Below, one piece after another: positions 9,108 to 17,456 of a stretch of DNA of 64,000 nt (its first letter is position 1; each line of letters opens with the position of its first letter). Origin of the DNA: Micromonospora sp. CP22 (GTDB lineage Bacteria; Actinomycetota; Actinomycetes; Mycobacteriales; Micromonosporaceae). A program made the position numbers and the translations under genes. Under the pieces are notes generated by a model. That model worked only from the letters and a program-made list of their open reading frames with translations, searched no databases and had not been told where the DNA came from. The stretch spans positions 233,568 to 297,567 of the forward strand of contig NZ_VCJO01000006.1 in assembly GCF_009712475.1 (NCBI RefSeq), read 5' to 3'.

Positions 9108-9949
9108 CCTCCGGACTGGCGTCGGGCGGCCCGCAGCGTCACCTGGTCGGTGACGGCGATCAGCGGGATCGCGAGCAGGACGAAGAGCACGCCGGCCAGG
9201 ATGTACGGCGTGTAGTTGAAGGTCTGCGCGCTGGCCAGTTGCGCCGCCCGTACCGCGTCGATCGGACCGGCCAGCGAGATCAGCCCGACGTCCTTCTGCA
9301 ACGACACCACGTCGTTGAGCAGCGGTGGCGCCACCCGACGCACGGCCTGTGGCAGCACCACGTGTCGCATGGCCTGCCGGTAGCTGAGCCCCAGCGACCG
9401 GGCCGCGGCGAGCTGGCTCGGATGCACCGACTCGATGCCGGCGCGGAACACCTCGGCCAGGTAGCCGCCGTAGGTGAGGATCAACGCAAGCGCGCCCAGC
9501 ACCAGCACCGACGGTGTGCCCTGTAGCCGCAACCCGGGCACACCGAAGGCGAACAGGTAGAGCACGATGATCAGCGGCAGCCCACGGAACGTGTACGTGT
9601 AACCGGCCGCGAGGGCCCGGACCGGGAAGAAGACCGGTCCGCGCAGCGTCCGCAGCACCGCGATCAGCAGCCCCAGCAGCAGTGCCCCGATCGCGCAGCA
9701 GACCAGCAGCCGCACGTTGAGCCAGAGCCCGGTCAGCACCCGGGGCAACGCGTCCCAGGCGACCTGCGGGTCGAGGAAGGTCTGGCGTACCCGCTCCCAG
9801 CCGGGTGCTCCGGTGACCGTGACCGCCAGCAGCGTGCCGACCACCGCCGTGGAGGCGGCGGCGACCAGCACGCTGACCACGGTCTGCCGACGGCGGTACG
9901 CGTTCCTCGCCAGCTGGGCGGGCGAGGGCTGGTGCGCGGTGGTGCTCAC
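9104..9949 (-). CDS. polar amino-acid ABC transporter, permease
   Basis: Membrane subunit of the HisM/GlnP type, 281 residues from a GTG at 9949. Several hydrophobic helices are visible (VSVLVAAASTAVVGTLLAV, LLVCCAIGALLLGLLIAV, SVLVLGALALILTYGGYLAEVFRAG, ILAGVLFVLLAIPLIAV). The EAA cytoplasmic loop that docks onto the ATPase is present as QLAAARSLGLSYRQAMRHVVLPQA. The GTG overlaps the stop of the binding-protein gene by 4 bp, which decides the start. A longer frame extends upstream but reads the binding-protein gene out of frame. Confidence 0.93.
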   Translation of the reverse strand: MSTTAHQPSPAQLARNAYRRRQTVVSVLVAAASTAVVGTLLAVTVTGAPGWERVRQTFLDPQVAWDALPRVLTGLWLNVRLLVCCAIGALLLGLLIAVLRTLRGPVFFPVRALAAGYTYTFRGLPLIIVLYLFAFGVPGLRLQGTPSVLVLGALALILTYGGYLAEVFRAGIESVHPSQLAAARSLGLSYRQAMRHVVLPQAVRRVAPPLLNDVVSLQKDVGLISLAGPIDAVRAAQLASAQTFNYTPYILAGVLFVLLAIPLIAVTDQVTLRAARRQSGG

Positions 9950-10806
9950 GTCAGTTCGGGCGCTCGCGCCTCCTGGGCGAGCCACTGCTCCTCCAACTGC
10001 CTGAGGACGCCCTCGCTGGCGAGCTGCCCGACCGCCGCGCTGACGCAACCGGTGAGCGGGGAGTCCTTGTCCAGCAGCAGCCCGAACGCCTCCGGGCTGC
10101 CGACCTGGGGCAGCTGCCCGACGATGACCGCGTCGTCGATCTCCGCGCTGGTGATGTAGAACGCGGTGGGCAGGTCCACCACCAGGCCGTCGATCTGGCC
10201 GTTCTGGAGGGCCTTTTTGGCGTCGTCGTTGCTGTTGTAGACCCGTGGCTCGGACTTCGGCTGCACCACGTCGGTGATCGCCTGGTAGCTGGTCGTGCCG
10301 ACCTGGGCGCCGAGTCGGGCGTCCCGCAGGTCGGCCAGTGCGCCGCTGCCGGCGATCTTGGAGGACTTCATTGCGATGACCGTCTGCCGCACGAGGTAGT
10401 ACGGGGCGGAGAAGTCGACCGCCTGCTTGCGCTCGTCGGTGATCGAGAACTGGTTGATGTCGAAGTCGAAGTCCTTCGGCCCCGGCGCGATCGCGGCGTC
10501 GAACCGTACCCGCGTCCAGGTGACCTCGTCGCGGGTGTAGCCGAGCCGCTCGGCCACCGCGTAGGCCACGGCGGACTCGAAGCCCTTGCCGTTGTCCGGC
10601 TTGTCGTCGACGAACCACGGCTGGTAGGCCGGCTCGTCGGTGGCGATGGTGAGCTTGCCCGCAGTCTGGGTGGGCAGGCTGTCCTTGGTGCACGCCGCCG
10701 ACGCGGTCGGCATGGGCGCCGGCTGGACCTGCGGTGTGCAGGCGCTGGCCGCGAGCAGAACGGTCGCCGCGGTGGCGAAAGCGAGGGTACGCGGGGTGGT
10801 GACCAT
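9946..10806 (-). CDS. polar amino-acid ABC transporter, substrate-binding lipoprotein
   Basis: Solute-binding family 3 protein of 286 residues. A signal peptide ends in A-A-S-A-C (Cys23), so it is predicted to be lipid-anchored outside the membrane; the -3 residue is Ala rather than the more common Leu. The family pattern is visible in [79 protein letters not shown] and the C-terminal [10 protein letters not shown]. It heads the operon and is divergent from hisE; the 137-bp gap should hold both promoters. Confidence 0.93.
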   Translation of the reverse strand: MVTTPRTLAFATAATVLLAASACTPQVQPAPMPTASAACTKDSLPTQTAGKLTIATDEPAYQPWFVDDKPDNGKGFESAVAYAVAERLGYTRDEVTWTRVRFDAAIAPGPKDFDFDINQFSITDERKQAVDFSAPYYLVRQTVIAMKSSKIAGSGALADLRDARLGAQVGTTSYQAITDVVQPKSEPRVYNSNDDAKKALQNGQIDGLVVDLPTAFYITSAEIDDAVIVGQLPQVGSPEAFGLLLDKDSPLTGCVSAAVGQLASEGVLRQLEEQWLAQEARAPELT

Positions 10807-10943
10807 GGCCGACAGCGTACGACCCTCATCGGTGGAGATCGAAGGGTCATCCCATCATGTCGGTGGGGAACGCGGTCCCGTCCACCGGTCACCACCGACC
10901 CGGTGCACGTGGCGACCGAGGGCGACTGAAAGAATCCGTCTCC

Positions 10944-11207
10944 GTGAAGACGTTCGAGGAGTTGTTCGCGGAGTTGCAGGCCAAGGCAGCGGCCGGCACC
11001 CCCGGCTCGGGCACGGTCGCCGCACTGGAGAAGGGCGTGCACTTCATCGGCAAGAAGGTCGTCGAGGAGGCGGCCGAGTCGTGGATGGCCGCCGAGCACG
11101 AGGGGCCGGAGCGCACCGCCGAGGAGATCTCCCAACTGCTCTACCAGGTCCAGGTGCTGATGCTGGCCAGTGGTCTCGACCTCAAGGACGTCTACCGACA
11201 TCTGTGA
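10944..11207 (+). CDS. hisE: phosphoribosyl-ATP pyrophosphatase
   Basis: Hydrolyses phosphoribosyl-ATP to phosphoribosyl-AMP, step two of histidine synthesis. The GTG at 10944 gives an 87-residue protein starting [15 protein letters not shown], the normal beginning of actinobacterial HisE; a start at 10857 would add 29 unrelated residues. The MazG-like motif is present as [24 protein letters not shown] and [14 protein letters not shown] with its metal-binding acidic residues. hisG follows after 44 bp. Confidence 0.95.
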   Translation: MKTFEELFAELQAKAAAGTPGSGTVAALEKGVHFIGKKVVEEAAESWMAAEHEGPERTAEEISQLLYQVQVLMLASGLDLKDVYRHL

Positions 11208-11251
11208 GTGCCCCCACCGTCGACCAGAACCGATCGAAGGAGCACTCCGTC

Positions 11252-12097
11252 ATGCTGCGTGTCGCCGTACCCAACAAGGGCGCCCTGGCCGATTCGGCCG
11301 CCCAGATGCTGCGTGAGGCGGGTTACCGCCAGCGCACCGACCCCAAGGACCTCGTCTGCCGCGACGAGGCAAACGACATCGAATTCTTCTACCTGCGGCC
11401 GAAGGACATCGCCACCTACGTCGGCTCCGGTGACCTGGACGTCGGCATCACCGGCCGGGACCTGCTGATCGACTCCGGCGCGCCGGCCGAGGAGGTCGTC
11501 GACCTGAACTTCGGCCGGGCCACCTTCCGGTTCGCGGCCCGGCCGGACGACGTCGACGACGTACAGGAGTTGGGCGGGCACCGGATCGCCACCGCGTACC
11601 CGGGGCTGGTCGAGCGCCACCTCGCCGAGCTGGGCGTCAAGGCCGAGGTGATCCGGCTCGACGGCGCGGTGGAGAACGCCATCCGGCTGGGCGTCGCCGA
11701 CGTGGTCGCCGACGTGGTCGAGACCGGGGCGACCCTGCGCCAGGCGGGCCTGGTGGTCTTCGGTGAGCCCCTGCTGCGCTCCTCGGCGGTGCTGGTCCGC
11801 CGGGTCGGCGCGGCCCCGCACCCGCAGGCCGAGCAGCTGCTGCGCCGGCTGCACGGGGTGCTGGTGGCCCGGCGTTACGTGATGCTCACCTACGACGTGC
11901 CGGCCGGGCTGCTGGAGCAGGCCAGCGCGCTGACCCCGGGCATCGAGTCGCCGACGGTCTCCCCGTTGCACCGGGAGGGCTGGGTGGCCGTGCAGGCCAT
12001 GGTGCTCCGCGACGAGGTGCACCGGATCATGGACGAGCTGTACGAAGTCGGTGCCCGCGCGATCCTGGTCACCAACATGCACGCCTGTCGGCTGTGA
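11252..12097 (+). CDS. hisG: ATP phosphoribosyltransferase (long form)
   Basis: First committed enzyme of histidine synthesis. The 281-residue sequence begins LRVAVPNKGALADSA and contains DLDVGITGRDLLIDSG, the PRPP-binding region GVADVVADVVETGATL and a C-terminal regulatory ACT-like domain (about 205-281) that binds histidine in the long form. GAAGGAG lies at a good distance from the ATG. Its stop overlaps the GTG of the following transporter-like gene by 4 bp. Confidence 0.96.
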   Translation: MLRVAVPNKGALADSAAQMLREAGYRQRTDPKDLVCRDEANDIEFFYLRPKDIATYVGSGDLDVGITGRDLLIDSGAPAEEVVDLNFGRATFRFAARPDDVDDVQELGGHRIATAYPGLVERHLAELGVKAEVIRLDGAVENAIRLGVADVVADVVETGATLRQAGLVVFGEPLLRSSAVLVRRVGAAPHPQAEQLLRRLHGVLVARRYVMLTYDVPAGLLEQASALTPGIESPTVSPLHREGWVAVQAMVLRDEVHRIMDELYEVGARAILVTNMHACRL

Positions 12098-13083
12098 GGC
12101 CGCCGCCGGTAGCGGTCGCACTCACCCTGGTCGTCCTCGGCGGAACCGCGTCCGCGGCCCAGGGCGCGGTCAACGCGGAACTGGGCCAGCGGGTCGGCAA
12201 CGCCTCCCTGGGCGCGGTCGTCAACAACCTCGGTGGCTGCCTGCTGGTGCTGCTCGGGCTGCTGGTACTGCCGTCGATGCGAACCGGGCTGGCCGCCCTG
12301 CGGCGCTCCCGCCTGCCCTGGTGGTCGTACCTGGGTGGGTTGGGTGGCGCGGCCATCGTGGTGCTGGCCGCGTACGCCGTACCGGTGCTCGGGGTCGCGG
12401 TGTTCACCATCGCCCAGGTGGCCGGTGGCAGCCTCGGCGGCCTGGCGTCGGACCGGGTCGGCCTGGCCCCGGTGGGGCGGCTGCCGCTGACCGCGCCCCG
12501 GGTGGCCGGGGCGCTGCTCGGGGTGGCCGCGGTGGGCCTGGCCCAGCTCGGCCAGCCCGTCGGTGACCTGGCCGTCGGGGTGCTCCTGCTGGCGGTGGCC
12601 GGCGGCATCGGCGTGGCTCTGCAGGCGGCGCTCAACGGCCGGATCTCGGCGGCCGGTTCGGCCGCCGCCGGGGTCGCGGTCAACTTCGTCGTCAGTACGC
12701 CGGCGGTGCTGCTGGTCGCGGCGCTGGCCGGCGCGTTCACCGGTCCGCCGATCCGCTGGCCGGACGGCTGGCACCTCTACACCGGTGGGCTGCTCGGGGT
12801 GGTGATCGTGGCCAGCCTGGTGGTGGGGGTACGCGCGGCGGGCGTGCTGCGTACCGGTCTGGCGCTGGTCGGCGGGCAACTCGCCGGCGCGGTGCTGTTG
12901 GACCTGCTGCTGCCGCAGGGGCCGGGGGTCCGGTTGCCGGTGCTGGCGGGTGCCCTGTTGACTCTGCTCGCGGTGCTGGTCGCCGGGCGTGGCCCGCGTG
13001 CCGCCACCGCCGAGGTCGACGGCGGCGCGCTCCGTGTGGCGCCGGAGGGCACGCCGGGTCCGGATGGCAGACTGGGTGGATGA
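12094..13083 (+). CDS. DMT-superfamily (YdcZ/DUF606-like) membrane protein
   Basis: Integral membrane protein of 329 residues with about ten hydrophobic helices. It appears to consist of two homologous halves, each containing the family pattern of Gly/Ala-rich helices and an N-A/N-G motif (GAVNAELGQRVGN in the first half, AALNGRISAAGS in the second), as in the DUF606 drug/metabolite transporter group. The substrate is unknown. The GTG start overlaps hisG by 4 bp and its end overlaps the next gene by 4 bp, so all three are probably coupled. Confidence 0.85.
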   Translation: MRPPPVAVALTLVVLGGTASAAQGAVNAELGQRVGNASLGAVVNNLGGCLLVLLGLLVLPSMRTGLAALRRSRLPWWSYLGGLGGAAIVVLAAYAVPVLGVAVFTIAQVAGGSLGGLASDRVGLAPVGRLPLTAPRVAGALLGVAAVGLAQLGQPVGDLAVGVLLLAVAGGIGVALQAALNGRISAAGSAAAGVAVNFVVSTPAVLLVAALAGAFTGPPIRWPDGWHLYTGGLLGVVIVASLVVGVRAAGVLRTGLALVGGQLAGAVLLDLLLPQGPGVRLPVLAGALLTLLAVLVAGRGPRAATAEVDGGALRVAPEGTPGPDGRLGG

Positions 13084-13541
13084 GTCAGATCCGCCTGCGA
13101 CCGCGCCGCATCCGGTTGGTCTGCTGGATCGCGGCACCCGTGCTGGTCGTGGTGTTCGCCCTGATCGCGACCACGCTGACCGGTCCGACCGGGAACGGCT
13201 ACGGCACCTTCCAGCGTGGTGACCAACTGGCGATGATCGGGCTCGGCGTGATCTTCGCGCTCGGCGCGCTGGTGTTCACCCGTCCCCGGGTCGACGCCGA
13301 CGCCCGGGGCATCCGAGTCCGCAACATCATCGGCTCGTACGAGCTGCCCTGGGAGGTCGTCCGGGGCGTCCGGTTCGACCGGGGCGCCCCCTGGGCGGCC
13401 CTGGAGCTCTACGACGACGACCTGCTGCCGGTGGTCGCCCTCCAGGCCGCCGACAAGCAACTCGCGGTCGACGGTGTCCGCGCGCTGCGCCGCCTGCACC
13501 AGGCGTACCTGGCCGACGTCGCCGAGCGCGCGGCCCGCTGA
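13080..13541 (+). CDS. PH-domain-containing membrane protein
   Basis: A 153-residue protein with two transmembrane helices near residues 13-31 (LVCWIAAPVLVVVFALIAT) and 50-65 (AMIGLGVIFALGALVF), then a cytosolic bacterial PH domain (about 70-145) with the typical RVDADARGIRVRNIIGSYELPWEVV and DRGAPWAALEL segments. A gene of this type commonly follows hisG in actinobacteria; the function is unknown. The ATG overlaps the previous gene by 4 bp. Confidence 0.85.
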   Translation: MSQIRLRPRRIRLVCWIAAPVLVVVFALIATTLTGPTGNGYGTFQRGDQLAMIGLGVIFALGALVFTRPRVDADARGIRVRNIIGSYELPWEVVRGVRFDRGAPWAALELYDDDLLPVVALQAADKQLAVDGVRALRRLHQAYLADVAERAAR

Positions 13542-13755
13542 GCGGTACCGGTCGCCGGGGGCGGTTTGGGGCCTCGGTCATCGAGGGTGTAGTGTTGTCG
13601 AGTCGACCAGGCTGTCCGCTCTCGCGGGCTGCCATGAAAGCGGAGCGCCTGCTCCCACCCGAGTCGCCGACTGTGGCGTCCGGGTCCGGTCACCGGTTCC
13701 GGGCACGTCCCGGCTCCGGATGCGCGATCCTGTGATCGTGCCGACCGGTCGAGCA

Positions 13756-13777
13756 GGCCCTGGCATATGCCAGGGCC
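13756..13777 (+). terminator. perfect 22-bp palindrome in the infC leader, possible attenuator
   Basis: Two 11-base arms (GGCCCTGGCAT and its exact complement) meet with no spacer, and the sequence then reads TTCTACTTT. The hairpin lies 75 bases before the probable infC start. A second hairpin follows, with arms GGCTCCC and GGGAGCC near 13793-13812. Ribosomal-protein and IF3 operons are often controlled by such leaders; whether this acts as a terminator, attenuator or processing site is inference. Confidence 0.5.
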
Positions 13778-13852
13778 TTCTACTTTCCGGGCCGGCTCCC
13801 ACCGGGAGCCGCAGGGTCGGCCACGCATGAAGAACCGACTCGAGGAGGCCCC

Positions 13853-14515
13853 ATCAGCGTCGAACCACGCGTGAACGAGCAGATCCGGGCACGTGAGGTC
13901 CGACTGGTCGGCCCCGAGGGTGAGCAGGTGGGCATCGTCCCGCTGGAGCGCGCCCTTCAGCTGGCCGCGGACGTCGATCTGGACCTGGTCGAGGTTGCGC
14001 CGATGGCGCGCCCGCCGGTGTGCAAGCTCATGGACTTCGGCAAGTTCAAGTACGAGAGCGCACTGAAGGCGCGCGAAGCGCGGCGTAACCAGCAGCAGAC
14101 CGTCATCAAGGAAATGAAGCTCCGGCCGAAGATCGATCCGCACGACTACGAGACCAAGAAGGGTCACGTGGTGCGGTTCCTCAAGGCCGGCGACAAGGTC
14201 AAGGTGACGATCATGTTCCGCGGTCGCGAGCAGAGCCGCCCGGAGCTGGGCTACCGGCTCCTGCGCCGGCTCGAGTCCGAGATCACGGAACTGGGATACG
14301 TCGAGTCCGCTCCTAAGCAGGACGGCCGAAACATGATCATGGTTCTCGCTCCGCACCGGGCCGTGAAGGCCTCCGCGGTCGCCGCCACGGCGTCCCGTGG
14401 TGGGCCCCGGGAGCGGACCGCGGAGGAGCCCGCGGCGGCCGCCGAACCGGCGGTGACCAGTGAGAGCGCAGCAGCCGGCGAGACCGGCAAGACCGCTGAC
14501 ACCAGCGGTCAGTAA
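13853..14515 (+). CDS. infC: translation initiation factor IF-3, probable ATC start
   Basis: Binds the 30S subunit, prevents subunit joining and rejects non-AUG initiation. Conserved blocks include [50 protein letters not shown] and [13 protein letters not shown]. The C-terminus carries an extra Ala/Glu-rich tail of about 45 residues. The start is read as ATC at 13853, four bases after the Shine-Dalgarno GAGGAGG at 13842-13848; the GTG at 13871 has no ribosome-binding site. A rare start codon would allow IF-3 to repress its own translation, as known for the AUU start in Escherichia coli. First gene of infC-rpmI-rplT. Confidence 0.93.
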   Translation: MSVEPRVNEQIRAREVRLVGPEGEQVGIVPLERALQLAADVDLDLVEVAPMARPPVCKLMDFGKFKYESALKAREARRNQQQTVIKEMKLRPKIDPHDYETKKGHVVRFLKAGDKVKVTIMFRGREQSRPELGYRLLRRLESEITELGYVESAPKQDGRNMIMVLAPHRAVKASAVAATASRGGPRERTAEEPAAAAEPAVTSESAAAGETGKTADTSGQ

Positions 14516-14535
14516 CAGGGGAGAAGACGTTCCAC

Positions 14536-14730
14536 ATGCCGAAGATGAAGAGCCACACGGGGACGGGTAAGCGCGTCCGCGTGACCGGCAAGGGTAAGAT
14601 CATGAAGCAGCAGGCCGGTCTGCGGCACAACCTGGAGAAGAAGCCCTCCACCCGCACCCGCCGGCTGACCGGCGTGGTCGAGGCCGCCAAGTCCGACGTC
14701 AAGCGCCTCAAGAAGCTGCTCGGCCGCTGA
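14536..14730 (+). CDS. rpmI: 50S ribosomal protein L35
   Basis: A 64-residue, very basic protein that begins MPKMKSHTGTGKRVRVTGKG and ends with DVKRLKKLLGR, matching the whole L35 family. Part of the large ribosomal subunit. It lies 20 bp after infC, preceded by AGGGGAGA, and is followed by rplT, the usual order. Confidence 0.97.
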   Translation: MPKMKSHTGTGKRVRVTGKGKIMKQQAGLRHNLEKKPSTRTRRLTGVVEAAKSDVKRLKKLLGR

Positions 14731-14762
14731 CGCGCGCCACCTGAGTCCAAGAAGGAGTTGAG

Positions 14763-15155
14763 ATGGCACGCGTCAAGCGGGCTGTTAACGCCCAGAAGAA
14801 GCGTCGTACCCTGCTGGAGACCGCGAGTGGTTACCGCGGTCAGCGCTCCCGGCTGTACCGCAAGGCCAAGGAGCAGGTGCTGCACTCGATGCAGTACGCC
14901 TACCGGGACCGTCGTGACCGCAAGGGCGACTTCCGGCAGCTGTGGATCCAGCGGATCAACGCTGGTGCCCGCGCCAACGGGATGACCTACAACCGGCTGA
15001 TCCAGGGCCTGCGCCTGGCCGGCATCGAGGTCGACCGCAAGATCCTGGCTGACCTGGCCGTCAACGACGCCGCCGCGTTCGCGGCGATCGTCGAGCTGGC
15101 CCGGGCCGCGGTGCAGGCCGAGGGCACCGGCGGCGCGTCGGCCCAGGCCGCCTGA
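14763..15155 (+). CDS. rplT: 50S ribosomal protein L20
   Basis: A 130-residue protein needed for early assembly of the 50S subunit. It begins [19 protein letters not shown] and includes [39 protein letters not shown] and [12 protein letters not shown], with a short Ala/Gly-rich C-terminal extension after residue 118. AAGGAG precedes the ATG at 14763. A GC-rich hairpin follows the gene. Confidence 0.97.
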   Translation: MARVKRAVNAQKKRRTLLETASGYRGQRSRLYRKAKEQVLHSMQYAYRDRRDRKGDFRQLWIQRINAGARANGMTYNRLIQGLRLAGIEVDRKILADLAVNDAAAFAAIVELARAAVQAEGTGGASAQAA

Positions 15156-15171
15156 GTCCCACGCAGCGCAT

Positions 15172-15204
15172 CCAGGCGCCCCTCGGTGACCGGGGGGGCG
15201 CCTG
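15172..15204 (+). terminator. GC-rich hairpin after rplT
   Basis: Arms CCAGGCGCCCC and GGGGCGCCTGG flank a loop of about nine bases, 17 bp after the rplT stop. There is no T-tract, which is common in high-GC actinobacteria. It probably separates the infC operon from the methyltransferase gene. Confidence 0.6.
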
Positions 15205-15210
15205 GCGCGT

Positions 15211-16023
15211 GTGGCGGAGAACCTCATGCTCTTCACCCCGCGTACGCCCCGGGTGGTGGCCGCGCGTCGGCTCCAGCGTCGCCGCGAGCGCGACGCCACC
15301 GGCCGGTTCCTGGCCGAGGGACCTCAGGCGGTCCGGGAGGCGCTGGCCCGTCCCCGCACCGTGCTGGAGCTGTTCGGCACCCCCGCCGCCCTCGACCGGT
15401 ACGCCGACCTGGCGGCGAGCGCCGCCGCCACCGACGTACCCGTCTCCGAGGTGACCGACGACGCCGTCGCCGCGCTCGCCGAGACCGTCGCCCCGCAGGG
15501 GCTGGTCGCCGTCTGCCGGCACCTCGACGTGCCCCTGGACGTCGCGCTGTCCCGCACCCCCCGACTGGTGGCGGTGCTCGTCGGGATCCGTGACCCGGGC
15601 AACGCCGGGACGGTGCTGCGTACCGCCGACGCGGCCGGTGCCACGGCGGTGGTCTTCGCCGGTGACACCGTCGACCCGTACAACGGCAAGTGCGTCAGGT
15701 CGGCGGCGGGCAGCCTGTTCCACGTCGACGTGGTCCGCGACCGTGACCCGGTCGCGGTGCTCGGCGCGGCGCGGGCCGCCGGGCTGACCGTGCTCGCGGC
15801 CACCGGTCACGGCGCGGACGACCTCGACGAGCTGGTCGACGCCGGTCGACTCGCCGCACCGACCGCCTGGCTGTTCGGATCCGAGGCGCACGGCCTGCCC
15901 GCCGAGTTGGCGGAGGCCGCCGACGCCCGGGTCCGGGTGCCGCTGCACGGGCGGGCCGAGAGCCTCAACCTTGCTGCGGCGGCGGCCGTCTGCCTGTATT
16001 CTTCGGCCAGAGCCCAGCGCTGA
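15211..16023 (+). CDS. TrmH/SpoU-family RNA 2'-O-methyltransferase
   Basis: A 270-residue SAM-dependent methyltransferase with the trefoil-knot (SPOUT) fold. An N-terminal substrate-binding domain (RRRERDATGRFLAEGPQAVREAL) is followed by the catalytic motifs VAVLVGIRDPGNAGTVLRTADAAG, the knot segment AWLFGSEAHGLPAEL and the terminal motif VPLHGRAESLNLAAAAAVCLY. The substrate is probably 23S rRNA, as for neighbours of rplT and pheS in other genomes. The start may be GTG 15211 or ATG 15226; GGCGGAG is well spaced for the latter. Confidence 0.9.
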   Translation: MAENLMLFTPRTPRVVAARRLQRRRERDATGRFLAEGPQAVREALARPRTVLELFGTPAALDRYADLAASAAATDVPVSEVTDDAVAALAETVAPQGLVAVCRHLDVPLDVALSRTPRLVAVLVGIRDPGNAGTVLRTADAAGATAVVFAGDTVDPYNGKCVRSAAGSLFHVDVVRDRDPVAVLGAARAAGLTVLAATGHGADDLDELVDAGRLAAPTAWLFGSEAHGLPAELAEAADARVRVPLHGRAESLNLAAAAAVCLYSSARAQR

Positions 16024-17420
<1,397 letters not shown>

Positions 17421-17456
17421 TGCGGGCGCGAGTTACGGAGACGGTGGTTACCAGTA

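Noticed and set aside
10640..11251. Upstream extension of the hisG frame
   Set aside because: It overlaps hisE and the binding-protein gene in the wrong frame and has no similarity to HisG; the ATG at 11252 with GAAGGAG is clear.
13560..13740. Possible tRNA or small RNA gene before infC
   Set aside because: No cloverleaf, T-loop sequence or CCA-like end could be assembled; hairpins fit a leader better.
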